From contig NC_052352.1 of assembly GCF_009727055.1 (NCBI RefSeq), positions 20,951,085 to 21,015,084 of the forward strand: a stretch of 64,000 bases of DNA. Direction: 5' to 3'. Source of the DNA: Benincasa hispida (Eukaryota > Streptophyta > Magnoliopsida > Cucurbitales > Cucurbitaceae). Shown here one piece after another: positions 1 through 11,960 of this stretch. The position numbers and the translations under genes are program-made. Position 1 is the stretch's first letter. Each line of letters starts with the position of its first letter. The notes under the pieces are model-generated. The model was not told where the DNA came from and did not search any database. It saw only the letters and a list, made by a program, of their open reading frames with translations.

Positions 1-1735
1 TGTGTTATTATGCTTTCAATGTTCTATTTTTGTAGCAAACGCAGGAAATAAACGCAAATGTGAAAACCAGACCACCGCATAGATGACCGCATGGGGAGAA
101 ACACTCCATCGCAAAGGAAAACGCATCGATCAATGCATGGATGTTACAGTAATCAGCCATATGCGTCCATCGCATGGGAGTTGCACTCATCAAGCGATTG
201 CGGTCATCATGTAGAGTTACCATATTAAGCGAATGCGACCATTGAATGATTATGGCTATTGCGACAACACATTCTAATGGGATCAATGCAAGGTAGGTGG
301 AATGAACACATCAACACATCTACCTCGAGAAATCCAAAGCTGATGCTGACATTTCACCTACCACGCCGTTAGTGGAAGAGGCTCAGAAAGGACTAACGCG
401 CCGAATGTCAGACTCAGAGCAATCCAATTAATGCTGTCGATGACTCAAGCTCTATAAATAGAAGCCGATGAGTAGAAATTCAAGCATCTAGGGTTTTTGC
501 CCAAGGTTGAATCCAAGGTTTTCGCCTAAGGTTTGCTTAGGGCGGATCCTTGCGATCCAGATAATTTATAAGAAGATGGTTGAGAGTTCTTACCTCCTTC
601 ATTCCAATTCGAGTGACGACCGGAGCCTTCGATCGGAGCTAGATCTCGAGAGAGTCAACTCCTCCGCCCATCCATGGCACCACCGGTAGCCTTGACGCAC
701 TCCGTTGGGAGCAAATCTTTGCTTCCAGCTGGTCATTTCCTTTCCCTTTCTTTTCTCATATTGTATTGTATGACATTCTGGAATTAAGGAATTAATACAA
801 TTTGTTTTTAATGCATTTATCTATTCCTTCGATTCCATCTCCATCTTCTTTGCTTAGCATCTTTACTTTCATTGCAACACTTAGTGGGATTGTTTGGGTA
901 TCACATGCTTAGTCATGTGGATTAGGGATATGAAGCATGTAGCAATCCACCGAGAGGTGTGCGTTGCGCGAGTGTGTAAGTAATCTTATTTTCTTAGTGT
1001 GAAGCTGCTGTAACGCCTGTCTATAGGCTAACACATTGCTTGTCTATGAGTGAAGTCAGCAACAATCAACTGCCCGGGAGGGTAAGTGGTTGGACGCATT
1101 AAGCAATATATGCATTGTTCACTAGGGATAGTAACAATCTTGCGTCAACCAAGTTCATGCGATTGTCTTGTATTATGTATGTTTCATTCGTCCATTAGGG
1201 ATACTCGGGAGGGTAGTCTAAGGACAGGATCTAGGCTTGGGAAGGTTAGGTCAGAATCTAGGCTCAGGAGAGTCAGATTAGGACACATAATACGAGAGAT
1301 AGGAGCTTAGGAATAAGCACTGTTTGCTATTAACCCATCACATGCATCCTAGAGATAGGATACGATTGTGTGCAGTCACCGTAGCGTTGTGTGCATTTTT
1401 CATCATCGCATAGGAAAAGAGTAGAGACTTAGGAATAAGCTCTATGGACACTTTTTCATTCAACACATGCATCCTAGACTTAGGAGCGTCACATTTTCAT
1501 TGGAAAATGATTTGCCATGCATGAGTGTAGTATGATCGCATTGGCTTCCGTTGACTAGGGTTGCCCTTACGGTCACTCTTAAGGGTTGCAATGAAAACAT
1601 CTCCGTATTTTATCTATTTTACCACACATTTATTTCATGTTAAGGTTTGTCGCATCTCTACCTTTCATGCATATTCTCATTGCGTTATCTGTTAGATAGG
1701 AGTAGAAGTAGGATTAACTTAGCAACATCTATACT
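1..1735 (+). mobile_element. Truncated Ty3/gypsy LTR, family G2
   Basis: This stretch aligns by eye along most of its length with the reverse complement of 41000-42700 and with 43900-45045. Shared landmarks are a CGCAGGAA block near 50, a CACCTACCACGCCGTTAGTGG block near 355, a TATA box at 452, GAGTGACGACCGGAGC near 610, CACCGAGAGGTGTG near 948 and AAGGGTTGCAATGAAAACATCTCC near 1582. The LTR start lies before the window. Similarity ends near 1735, before the 'gagttcgacctcggatcac' block that closes full copies, so the 3' end is truncated. Peptides readable here have no recognisable domain. Confidence is high for LTR identity and lower for the exact 3' break. Confidence 0.8.
452..459 (+). promoter_or_regulatory. 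TATA box of the G2 LTR
   Basis: TATAAATA follows 'agctc', as it does at 44238-44245 in the solo G2 LTR. In C the matching site reads TATATAAA (42249-42256, minus strand). Conservation among copies suggests the U3 promoter of the retrotransposon. Confidence 0.6.
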
Positions 1736-4392
1736 TAGGTAGTTAGTTATGTTTGGCTAGATATCTAGATGTGGTGATGAACAAATATGATATAGATGTT
1801 GATTGCATTTTTTTCTCTATAATGGAGAAGGCAAATATTACATTGATTTAATATTGTTCCAGGTATAGTTATTGGTTGAATACTGTTCCAGGTATAATTA
1901 TTCTGAAAGAAAAATCAGATGTCTTATTTATATAAAATAGGAATGTTATTGAGAATGATGGAAATTTTTTCATAATGTTCATTAAAAGCGATAGTAGAGT
2001 AGAAAAAGATAGGAGGCAGGATTGATGGGTTTTTCTTTTAGGAGAGATGAGATTTCTTGAATGGAAATATTTTTACAAAAGGTGGACCAATAATATGTTC
2101 AATCTGTTTAAATTCTAATTTGTTCAATATGGTCAAATATTAGTTTGTGTCATCATGAAGTAAAATCTCAAGTTTGAATTTCAAGTTTTAACTAGGGTTA
2201 ACATAAAGAGAACCATTTTTTTTTTTTTAAATGGAATAACTTATTGAACAGAATGTTTTGTTATTTTGACCAAATTTTTTGTTTCAGAAATTAATGTGCT
2301 TCAATCTTATGTGGAAAAGGACCTTCATTCTATTAGTTTTTTAGATTTCTTTCCTCATACTTCAAGTTGTGAAAGTCTATTTCTATATTTCTCTATCTTC
2401 CTCTCACTCTTAAAGTTATTATTTTTTTTATGTATATGGTTGATTAAACAATAATGTAGAATGATATGGCAGTTTGTAGCAATTGGTATTGGATTATCTT
2501 CTCCTTGTAGGTCTGTAGAATTTAAAACTTTAATCAAAACCCAATTTGTTATTTGATTGTTTTAATATTCTTATTTGAACTATATTAATGTTTAGAATAA
2601 TGGTAATGTTTGATTAGGCAAATCTATGGTGATGGTAGAATAGGCATTGAATTTTTTATTATATCTAAATCTCTTCTGTTTTGGTTTTTGTGATCAATTG
2701 GAGCTACTTTCTTTGAATTGGATAATTTCTCACTTTCATTAGCTATCATTAGTTAATAGTTACCCACAAACATTATTTTTCATTAGCTATGACTAACTTG
2801 TAATTATGGTAGTTATAGCTTAATTAATTATTATTTATGATTTCTATTTGAACTGTTTTCTATTCCATTCTTAGTTTCATATGTTTTCTTTCAACTTTGT
2901 AGTTTTAGTTGATCGAGTTTGATAAACTTGTTTAGATATTTGTGTTTGGAAGTTTGGAAATATGGAAGTTTGTAACTTTTATTGTTTAGGTTTATGTAAT
3001 TTGTCCAATATATTCAATTGTATTCATATTATTTTCTTTGCTTTGATAAGTATTAGTTGCACTCGGGTTGATAAGTTATTTATAGTTTGTCGATCACTAT
3101 TGAACCATATCTTTTTGCTATTGTTGCTAATGTTACAAACCCTCAATATTCTTACTCTTATTACTGTTGAATGTTAGAGCCATGTCTTTTATTGTTGTGA
3201 GCTTTAAAAATATAGTACCAATCTTTAAAAACTTGAATGTTGGAGTCTTGTCTTTTACTGTTGCTTTGCATATTTAAAGTTTTGGATTAGATTTAGTGTT
3301 GGATTGCTATGATTATCATGCAGTTATGGTAGTCATAGCTTAGTTGTTTATAGTTTCCATTGATTGGATATGGTAGTGAAACTTCTTAGACATCCTTTGG
3401 CTATAGAAGTCTAAGAAATAAAACTGACGTTCATATTTTTCTGGTTTGTTTATTGTATTGGTGTATTTTTGTTTGGAGTTTTGGTTACATTTTGTAATGT
3501 TGTTGGTGTATTTTGTACTCTTTTATTTTATTTTTGTATGGAGTTTTGTTTTCGTTACCTTGTTGAGTTTTCTTTTTCTTTTTATAAGTTTAGTTGTTTA
3601 TAAGTTTTTATTTTATTTATTTTTTATATTTATACATTATTCGTCTATATGGATTTAGTTGCATTATTTGTCTAGATTAATCTAGATTTTTCTCTCCTTA
3701 ATGTTGTATGAAATTTTGGAATCCTTACACATCGACATTCCTAATATTCAAATACGAAATTTCTATAAGTCAATGTATTTAGATCAAGTCGAGGCATCAT
3801 ATAAATCTAGCATCTAATTGCATTGAAGGTGAATATTTAGTATGTTGACTAGAATCCTTAATGTTGTATCTAGATTTTCTTTCTTTTACTAGCAATAGGT
3901 CCAAAGATTAAAAAGAAACTATTAGGGATGATGGAACTATTGCTTGGATATTCTCTCATTGTTTACTATCTAATGTGATGAAATTTGATCTGATACGAAA
4001 ACTCTAGTGAATTTGAATTTAAAACCCTTTTGGTATGAGAGCCCTAATTCTCAATCACTAGAACCCCGAAATCAATTCGCTTTCAACCCTAAGGATTGAG
4101 TTAGTCACATATTGCTTAAGATCAAAGCTCTTGAAACAAAGAACAAATTCCTTGACCCAATATTCAAACAAATGCATCTCATGGTGATTGGTGAAATTTT
4201 TGTTTCATCTGGTTGTCTAGTGCCTTCAGGAAGTGTTCATGACATGCTTTACTATTTAAAAAAACAATGAAATGTTCCACTATATGACTGTTTGCTTCTT
4301 GGCTCTGTTATATACGTATCATTTTCTATTGTTACTCAAAAGTTGTCATAAGGAATTCATTTTTAATCTTTTCATAAATGGTTTATGTGCAG
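1736..4392. other. AT-rich intergenic DNA, no gene recognised
   Basis: The region is T-rich with many stops in every frame. Short open stretches (for example 2266-2454, 2962-3177, 3446-3658) are leucine/phenylalanine-rich translations of poly-T-rich DNA and match nothing I know. It may be intronic or gene-flanking sequence captured with the clathrin fragment at 4393, or the body of a degraded CACTA element ending at 7472; I cannot choose between these. Confidence 0.4.
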
Positions 4393-4512
4393 GAAAAGAA
4401 GGAATTCTTTGCTTTATGCCTCTTTGTTTGTAATGACTTAATTCGAGCAGACGTTACTCTTGAACTTGCTTGGATCAACAACATGATCGATTTTGCTTTC
4501 CCATACCTGTAG
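4393..4512 (+). pseudogene. Clathrin heavy chain exon fragment
   Basis: One frame starting directly after an intron-acceptor-like pyrimidine tract and CAG (4390-4392) translates to about 39 residues containing [27 protein letters not shown] and then a TAG stop at 4510-4512. This closely resembles the C-terminal part of plant clathrin heavy chain, the triskelion leg protein of coated vesicles in endocytosis and Golgi traffic. In plant proteins the chain continues after PYL with LQFIREY, so the stop is abnormal. No other clathrin exon is recognised nearby (the whole protein is about 1700 residues). It is therefore a relic or a transposon-captured piece. The family call rests on memory of the conserved [13 protein letters not shown] segment. 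Confidence 0.75.
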
Positions 4513-4715
4513 GAGGTGCCTTTTCAGCAACTTGGTATAAGTGATTTCCTTCTTGGCATTTACTCTTGCACATGATCTATTTTCATCTTAAACTTGTTTA
4601 ATTAGTATGATTGGTCCAGTTGCCTACGAAATCTAAAATGGAAAAATAACTCCTCTGCTGAACTTACTGTTTGAAATCTTTATTAGTTTAAGCTTGTTAG
4701 TTTTGGTATGGTACT
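4513..4715. other. No feature seen; ends in TSD GTACT
   Basis: AT-rich DNA between the clathrin fragment and the solo LTR. Its last five bases, GTACT (4711-4715), are one copy of the target-site duplication. Confidence 0.5.
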
Positions 4716-6645
4716 TGTAACGATAAAAATGATTATTTTCCTTTACTATGCATGCACTATGATGATGAATCATACAAGCTCATGTTGCCATAAACTTGAT
4801 GACGAAATTTTATAATATTTATCTTTATCTAACTCTAACGCATGACACGTGAATGAAATGAATGATGTGCTAAATGCACTCAAGTGCTTTGCGATAAAGA
4901 TAATCTATGCGATACTACGTTCTAAGAGTATGTGTTGATAGTGATATGCTCGTAGTATGCGATGAAGTAGTGCGTGTCACAAGTTTTCTTGCACTGAAAC
5001 CAAGTATAATTCCAACGCAAGCTTCTCAGAGTGATCCGAGGTCGAACACGGAGATTGTTGTCATTAATGCGATACTTATGTGATACATGCGACCGGTTTT
5101 AATAATGCATAAAGAAGATTAGTTTGTACAGAAATATAAATTGCGATGAAAGTAAAAATGCGTTGATAAAGTAAAGTCATAAACTACTATGATACATGAT
5201 ACAAGATACATGATACTGAGGTCGAGGACTAACTGTGAAGTTGTACAAAAGAATCGATGTATGTGATGGGAAGTCTTATGAATGAAGCAGAAAGAGAAAG
5301 AGTAAAGAGTAAAAATATCGCAAGTTTGTTAATCATGTTAAGGACACAACTAAGGTTCCGTTTTCTCTTGGCTTACACCTCTCGGTGATCGGCCGCGTTC
5401 CCACATGTCTATGGTGAAACAGAGATGAACGTGATGAACGCAAGGTTGTTTCCATATCTAGAAATACTTCTCGCTTTAGTTAATGCATTCTTCCAATCTT
5501 CTCTCGATAGGCGGAATAACATCTTCACTTCTGCTCTCACAGGTGAAGATGTCGTCGAGCATGCTTTAGCTAAACTTAATTAATTCCTTAACATAAATTA
5601 ACTCACTCACTTAATTCTTGCTTTTTACCCCGATGATTAAGAACACATCATAGAGAAAATGAATGATAAAAGTATGGAAAGAGACAGAAAGATGATAATG
5701 GTGACACTGATAATATTTAATTCTAAAATTAAGCGTTTGATACATATCTGTGAATGAAGGATTAAAGAAGATGAATAAAGAGTATGAAATAGAGGATAGA
5801 AATAAATACGGAAAGAGTGTCAACGTCTTGACACAGATCCCGATCAGAGATTTGCGCTTGCCGGTGTATGAAAGTGGTGGAGAGGAAAACTTCCTCTCAG
5901 GCTTGCTTTCTCGGTAGAATTGACCCTCGCACAGAGCTTCAGCTTCGGGAATTGGAAAAATTCTCTGCTCGGAGACTCACCCGGATTTACTCTGTAGTCG
6001 CTTCAGACCAGCCTCTCTCTCAATATCAGTATATGCACATCTTTATGTGTATCTGTATATCTTTCAGCGAATTTGAGAAAGCTATTTATAGGTGAGACCT
6101 TGGCTCTTTGAATTTGTGGTCCCCATTGTCTAATTATAGTAGTTTCTAAAATGGTAAAATAGAAATTTTCTTCTGTTACGCAATCAATCTGTCAGAAATG
6201 CACAACTAAAAGCTATACACTTGTCAAAATCATCCGCGAATGCGTTGCTCTTCACATCTTTGATCGATCGCCGCATGCGGTGTTGTTTTTAATTACCACA
6301 TGCGGTTAGGATTGCGTTGATCACTAAAGCTCAGGATCGATTGTCGCATGCATCGTCATTGCGTTGATCATCTCTTCGTTCTTGATTGATGGGTGCAATG
6401 CGACGTAGATGCGTTGTTTATTTTGTCTTCGAGCCATGAACGCATGCGATGACCCATTTCCTGCAAAAAAAAAAAAACGAAACATTCTATTCGCCATCGC
6501 AATGGTGTTAGTGGGTGTATTTACGAAATTTCATAATTTTCATATTTCTTAGCCAATTTGTATACTATCGACACAACTTTCCTCTCTTTTTGCTGCAATA
6601 TCTAAATAAAACAGTATAAATAACTTGTATTCCTACAAGTTATCT
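4716..6645 (-). mobile_element. Solo Ty3/gypsy LTR, family G1, TSD GTACT
   Basis: Read on the minus strand the LTR begins (A)GATAACTTGTAG at 6645 and ends CGTTACA at 4716, matching the start TGATAACTTGTAG and end of the LTRs of element A. Internal landmarks also match: 'attgcagc', 'acacccactaac', a minus-strand TATAAATA at 6083-6090, and the two cysteine-less purine blocks near the R/U5 region. It is flanked by a perfect 5-bp duplication GTACT (4711-4715 and 6646-6650). At 1930 bp it equals the 5' LTR of A (1927 bp). No internal domain is present, so it arose by LTR-LTR recombination. The first base is T-to-A mutated. Confidence 0.9.
6083..6090 (-). promoter_or_regulatory. TATA box of solo G1 LTR
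   Basis: TATAAATA on the minus strand, at the same relative place as TATAAATA in both LTRs of A (14808, 24074). Confidence 0.5.
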
Positions 6646-7194
6646 GTACTTCCTGAGGTAATATGGTGCTTTTTTTTTTTCTCTCGCTTCGTTAATTTCG
6701 CTCCTAGCTTGAATTTCATAATTCTCTTGTGTGGGGTAGTTAAATTCTTATTAGAACTCCTTTGCCCATTTTTCTTTACTTACAGGAAGTCCTGCTTTGG
6801 ATTTGGATCAAATCTGTGGTAGATGGTGGAGAGAATATAACGAAGGAGCAATTGAAAATCTATGTTTGGATTTTGGAGGGGGGAGGAGAAGTGTATATTT
6901 ACAAAATTTTAGTTTGTTTTCTGTGTATCTTAAAAGTAAGTTTTTACTTTTTTTTTTATACATCAATAAAAATTGTTTGTATCTAACAAAATTTTGGCTT
7001 TACTATGTAACCCTTATGTGTTTTGTTAATTTATTGATTACCTTAGTTTTAGAGTTAAATTATCATCCGGTTCCTCTTTTATGACTTATTACTAGGGATT
7101 TGTTAAAGCAATTAAGATTTTATTTGTGCATGTACATGTAAAAGAAAAATATTATTGATTTGCATGTGAGTAAGCAAAAAATATGCAGACATTT
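6646..7194. other. AT-rich DNA, possible exon-like piece, unassigned
   Basis: A pyrimidine tract and 'acttacag' end at about 6785, followed by some 120 bases of balanced composition open in two frames (one contains CGRWWREYNEGAIENLCLDF). I do not recognise the protein. It could be another captured exon or chance. The rest is AT-rich with no further signal. Confidence 0.3.
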
Positions 7195-7472
7195 AATATC
7201 GGACAATTACTGAAAAAAAGTAGACGAAAAATCGACATTGAAGATAATGTTCAATGTTGGTCGAAAATTGACATTGAAAATAGTATTCAATGTCGGTTGA
7301 AAATTGACACTAAAGATAACTGCCAATGAAATCTTGGTCATCTATAATGTCGGTTTAAAACCGACATTAAAGAACTTTTATAACACGATCTTGGATGTCG
7401 ATTTTTTTACCGACATTATATCTCTATAATATTAGTTTTAAACCGACATTAAAACTCATTTTTGTAGTAGTG
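7195..7472 (-). mobile_element. CACTA (En/Spm) transposon terminus with subterminal repeats
   Basis: On the minus strand the segment starts CACTACTACAAAAA (7472-7459), the typical terminal inverted repeat of plant CACTA elements. Inside it lie repeated inverted copies of a core reading ATGTCGGTTTTAAACCGACAT and variants (7245-7450), the usual subterminal transposase-binding array of this superfamily. I found no matching CACTACTACAAA start on the plus strand and no transposase domain, so only one end is present. The opposite end may have been lost or replaced upstream. Confidence 0.75.
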
Positions 7473-7475
7473 AGA

Positions 7476-8035
7476 TGTTCGATGTAGTCATTAAACTTTC
7501 AAAGGTATTATTTTTTAATCTCTTAACTTTTAAAATATTTATTTTTAGTCATTTTAACTTTAAATAATCATTTGTAGTTTGCCTTAATTTTATTTTTCAA
7601 CAAACCGTTAAATTACAAGTTTAATCATTCAACATTCATGTTTGTGTTTATTTAGTTTCTTAACTTTCAAAAGTATTTAATATGTCCCTAAACTTTAAAA
7701 AATGTCTACAGATTTTTAAACTTTCAATATTTGTCTTCTTACACTTTTAAAGTGTTTAATTGATCCTTAAACTTTAAATTTTATGTCCAATAAATCTTAA
7801 CGTTTTCAAAATTATATCTAATAGGTCTTTGATCCTACTTGATTTTTTTTTTCAAATTCACGTATCTACTTAAACATTAATATTGGAAAAGAAAAAGTTT
7901 AGGACTTGCTAAACACAAAATTTGAAGAAGTTTATTGGACATAAATTTGAAAGTTCAAAAACTTATTAAACACTTTTAAAAGTTTGAGAACCAAATAGAC
8001 AAGAAGTTGAAAATTTCATAGTTGTTTAGACCTAA
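7476..8035. repeat. AT-rich phrase repeated in both orientations (MITE-like or relic)
   Basis: A phrase like TTAAACTTTCAAAAGT, TTTAATAGGTC recurs several times on the plus strand between 7490 and 7830. It then appears in reverse complement between 7880 and 8010 (for example 'aaacacttttaaaagtttgag'). This makes an imperfect inverted repeat with the turn near 7850. Such sequence is common as non-coding repeats in plants. No clear TIR or TSD could be fixed, so the class is open. Confidence 0.5.
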
Positions 8036-8637
8036 CAACTCCCCAAAGATGAGAGAAAATCTCCCGTACTCGAGTAAGAAAAACTTTTTATATTCTCTTA
8101 ACTTATTGTGTGATACGCCAACCTGCTCTTATAAATAAATTGAGACTATCTAATATTAACATAGGTCCACTAATATTTATTGACACAAATTAAAGTATCA
8201 ATAAAGAAAATATTATACTCAATATTAGAAATTTTTTTGGAAGGATGATATATTATGTATTTTAGAGATAAATGATTTGATGATATGTCATAGAAAGAAG
8301 GTAGTACTTAAGTACTAGTTGATTCTTTTTCCAGTATCCTAAGACCAACGCCAAAGTGGATATGCTTTACTGATTGCTACGTTGATTTCCTTCCTAACCA
8401 ATCGTTGGACATTTCTGAATATGAATTAAATGCGTGGCCTCGTTATCGTCATTTTCATTAATAAAATTTTACAGTAATATAATCAATTCGGTCACCAATG
8501 TAAAATAGCCACGTGGAGGGCAAACTCAATGGAGTAGATTATCTGCGTAGACCAGCAATTTATAAAGAGAAAAAAAATGTACTTTTAAGAATTTCAAACT
8601 TAATGGGCAAGATAAAGTCGAAATTATTATAAATATT
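8036..8637. other. Unassigned AT-rich sequence
   Basis: No open frame with a recognisable domain and no repeat shared with other parts of the window. It may be the pre-insertion flank of copia element E. Confidence 0.35.
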
Positions 8638-8960
8638 GTAAAAATAGTGCCCTAAAAGTTATGTATCAATCTTCGTATTATCTATGTCTTGTAGTTATTC
8701 GTACTTCATGTCCATATAAGATCATATCCTACTTGTCACTTTGCTTATAAATAGTGACATTTGATGGATTTTAGAATCACACATTGGTAAGAAATCAACT
8801 TCAAATTTCCCCTAAATTTTCATATTATTAAATTTTCATAATTCTAGTTATTTTATTTTATTATTATATTATATTATATTAATTTATTCATTATTATATT
8901 ATTATATTATTATATTATATTTTCTCCATATCCATTGTATTCCTCAATTTCACAATATGT
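8638..8960 (+). mobile_element. Probable degraded LTR of copia element E
   Basis: The segment begins TGTAAAAATAGTGCCCTAAAAG, holds CTTATAAATAGTGACAT (TATA box 8746-8753) and ends in an AT-rich tract just before gag. Length and layout resemble short copia LTRs. No tRNA primer site was found behind it, so boundaries are uncertain. Confidence 0.4.
8746..8753 (+). promoter_or_regulatory. TATA box in probable LTR of E
   Basis: TATAAATA about 230 bp before the first recognisable gag codons; placement fits an LTR promoter. Confidence 0.4.
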
Positions 8961-8984
8961 GCTTCTGTTGCTTCCATTGCTGAA

Positions 8985-9900
8985 GGTACAGGTCCTAAAG
9001 GTTGCTGAAATTCACCTCGATGCTATGAACTTGGGAGCAACAATTAAAGAAAAAAATACGACATCTATTCAAGACAAAGCAAAATTATGATTTTCCTTTG
9101 TCATCATCTACACGAGGGATTAAAAATGGACTATCTTACAATAAAGATCCCCGTAACTTGTGAAATTTTTTTAAAGAAAGCTATAATCATAAAAAAAAAT
9201 AGGTATTCTTCCTAAAGCTCGTTATGAGTATATGCATTTAAGGTTGCAAGATTTTAAATCAGTAAGTGATTACAATTCCACATTATTTAAAATCAGTTCA
9301 AATTTGTTGTTATGTGGAGAGAAAATTACTGATGTTGATATGTTAGAGAAGACATTTTCTACATTTCATTCTCAAATATGCTCCTGCAACAACAATATCG
9401 AAAGAAAGGTATTAAACAATATTTTGAACTAATTTAATGTCTTCTCATGATCAAACAAAATAATGATTTATTGATGAAAAACCACAAGTCTCGACCAACT
9501 GGAACAACACCATTTCATGAAGTGAATGCTATGAATGTTAATAATCGTGGTCGAGGTCGTGACCCTGATAGAGGAACAAATAATTATTATTTTCGTGGTT
9601 ATCGTTCTAATCATTCAAATTTCAAAAGAACCACACAAAATGATGATCACAAAGGAAAAGCTCCACAATATAGGAGTTCAAAGCGTGTTGAAAATAAATG
9701 CTTCCAATGCGGAATGACTGGGCATTGGTCACATACTTATCGTACGTCAAAACACTTAGTTGACCTCCATCAAGCCTCCCTTAAGAAAAAAAAAATGTAG
9801 AAGCAAATTTTGCATATCAAGATAATGACATATTTGACCTATCCCATATGACAAATTTTGTGGTGGACTTTTTAAAATCTCCCGAAGAGAAGATTGACAC
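8985..9900 (+). pseudogene. Copia element E gag (nucleocapsid), broken
   Basis: Translated pieces in shifting frames give the order of a Ty1/copia gag: an N-terminal part with EIHLDAMNLGATI (about 9007), LPKARYEYMHLRLQDFKSV (about 9210), then RPTGTTPFHEVNAMN (about 9495), a basic Gly/Arg-rich stretch and one zinc knuckle CFQCGMTGHW (about 9700). The knuckle should be C-x2-C-x4-H-x4-C, but the last Cys reads Tyr (TAT). Stops occur early in the N-terminal part and at 9430, and a poly-A run at 9783-9795 shifts the frame just before the protease linker. Gag packages element RNA into virus-like particles; this copy cannot make it. Identity as copia gag is firm; lineage is not decided. Confidence 0.8.
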
Positions 9901-10075
9901 AGTTGATGGAACTTCAAGTGCTTCTTTTAATTATGAGAATATCTAGACTTAATGTTGTTGTTTTTTTTATTTATCTTCATGTTTTTTTAGTAACTCTGGT
10001 TTATTTTAAGTGTTGCTTTTCTTATTGTAATTATTTTCTTTTAATGAAGAAACATGAATCATTTTTATATGTTAA

Positions 10076-10751
10076 GTGATTAAAAAACTGAGCAAAGAAG
10101 ATTTATGTCTAGCAGACAGTGTATCTACACACACAATACTTACAAATAAAAACTACCTTTCCAAATTGACAATGCTGAAGGCAAAAATAAATACAATATC
10201 AGGTTCTGCAAACTTGATCGAAGGTTTTGGAAAAGAAAATATTATTTTGCCTAGATGAACAAAATTTACAATTGACAATACATTGTTCTCTAATTAATCA
10301 AACAGAAATATTCTAAGTTTTAAAGATATACGTTGCAATGGTTATCATATTGAGACTGATAGTAAGAATAATGTGGAATATCTATATATTATTTCTACTG
10401 TCTTAAATGAAAAAAGTATGTTGGAAAAGTTGTCTGCTTTATCTTATGGAGTGTATTATACTCATATACGAGTAATTGAAACATATGCAACAATGAACCT
10501 GAAGTTCATGAATCCATATATATTTGCTATTTGACATAATAGATTGGGTTATCTAGGGTCTATAATGATGAGAATAATTATTGAGAAATCAAGTGGACAC
10601 CCATTGAAGAACTAAAAGATTCTTCAATCTAATGAATTATCATGTGATGTTACTCTCAAGGCAAATCAATAATAGACCATCACCATTTAAAGTGGAAACT
10701 GAATCACCTGCATTTTTAGAACGAATTCATAGTGATATATGTGGACCTATT
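10076..10751 (+). pseudogene. Copia element E protease and integrase N-terminus, broken
   Basis: The pepsin-like protease region reads CLADSVSTHTIL (about 10106); the catalytic triad normally DSG is DSV here. After NTISGSANLIEG a stop (10256-10258) follows. The GAG-pre-integrase part is visible in pieces (IRCNGYHIE, then HNRLGYLGS where the zinc-binding second His is Tyr). The integrase core begins ERIHSDICGPI (about 10718-10751), with the first catalytic Asp present. It is cut at 10751 by the solo LTR, and the reading resumes at 12730. Confidence 0.8.
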
Positions 10752-11927
10752 TGTTAGGGTTGATGCCCTAAATCTCAAAGGGTCCTATAGTTTGTAAATC
10801 TTATATGAGCAAACTTGTAAGTGATTTATAATATATGATATTTTATTCACTTTGTCTATGAAATATGTGATATTTTAGTTGCATTAACCACAAACCAATA
10901 AACTAGCATCCAAGACTATCGTTGTAACTTAAACATGTATGTGGAGACATATAGGTGGATCATGTCTAAGTGATAACCTAAATGGTTTGTAGTTTATGGA
11001 TAAGGCTGAGTACCTTATCCTAGTGACACTACGAGTATGGCTCGCTTTATAGGTGTTACAAATGTTGTAAAGTATTACAAATGATCTGATCCTGATCATT
11101 CATGTATTAGACATGTGAGCAGGGATATTCTATACAAATGAGTTTGTATAAGATCAGACCACAAAATGTTTAGTCTCATTATATAACGCCATTCATAATC
11201 TCGAGTGAGTTGTGAACTCCTACCTATAAGAACAGTCTTTTGATTTGTATGGGTGAGAGTGGCCTGATCGTCGATTCAACATGCCTACCATTTTTGGGGA
11301 TTTGTCTGATTGGAGAGTTGGGAACTCAACTACACAAGATGGAATTCACTCATTCCCCAAAGCAGGGATAAGTAATAAATTACTCCCTTAAGGGTTGATT
11401 CCGGGTCCTGAACAATGTGGCGTCACACCCACTCTTGGCCCGAAAGGGGTTTAGTCATATTGGGACTATGATCTATTGTTCATATAGAGGGATCAGTGAT
11501 ATTTAAGAAGTTAGAGGTAATTACAGAGAAAAAACGGTAATTTGGCCAAGTTGTACTTACGAGCAATTTGTGAAGGGTCATCTACTGTTGATTGGTTAAT
11601 TTCAATGGACACAGAAATATATCTATAGTGCAAAGAGTGCAGTTTGTCGGTCTTTAGTGGAGTACTCAACAGTTAATGGATGGTGGATAATGTAATTAAA
11701 GAGTTTAATTAATTATTCACGTACGTTTTGGAGCTTCAAGCTACAGGTTCATAAGGTCCCCTTAGTAGCTGAAAATGATTTAGATGATAATTAGTTTTTG
11801 GGTTAATTTGAACAAATTATATATGATATAATTAAATTAATTCAATTATATATGATATAATCGATATAATGTATTTGATACAATATCATTTAATTGGAGG
11901 AATAAATATTCAAAATGTGATTGAAAT

Positions 11928-11960
<33 letters not shown>

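Noticed and set aside
2266..3658. Short hydrophobic open frames that look like small membrane proteins
   Set aside because: They come from T-rich DNA, have no homologous features, no codon bias and no conservation elsewhere in the window.
6762..7084. Two overlapping open frames after an acceptor-like site as a gene
   Set aside because: No domain recognised; kept only as a possible exon-like piece with low confidence.
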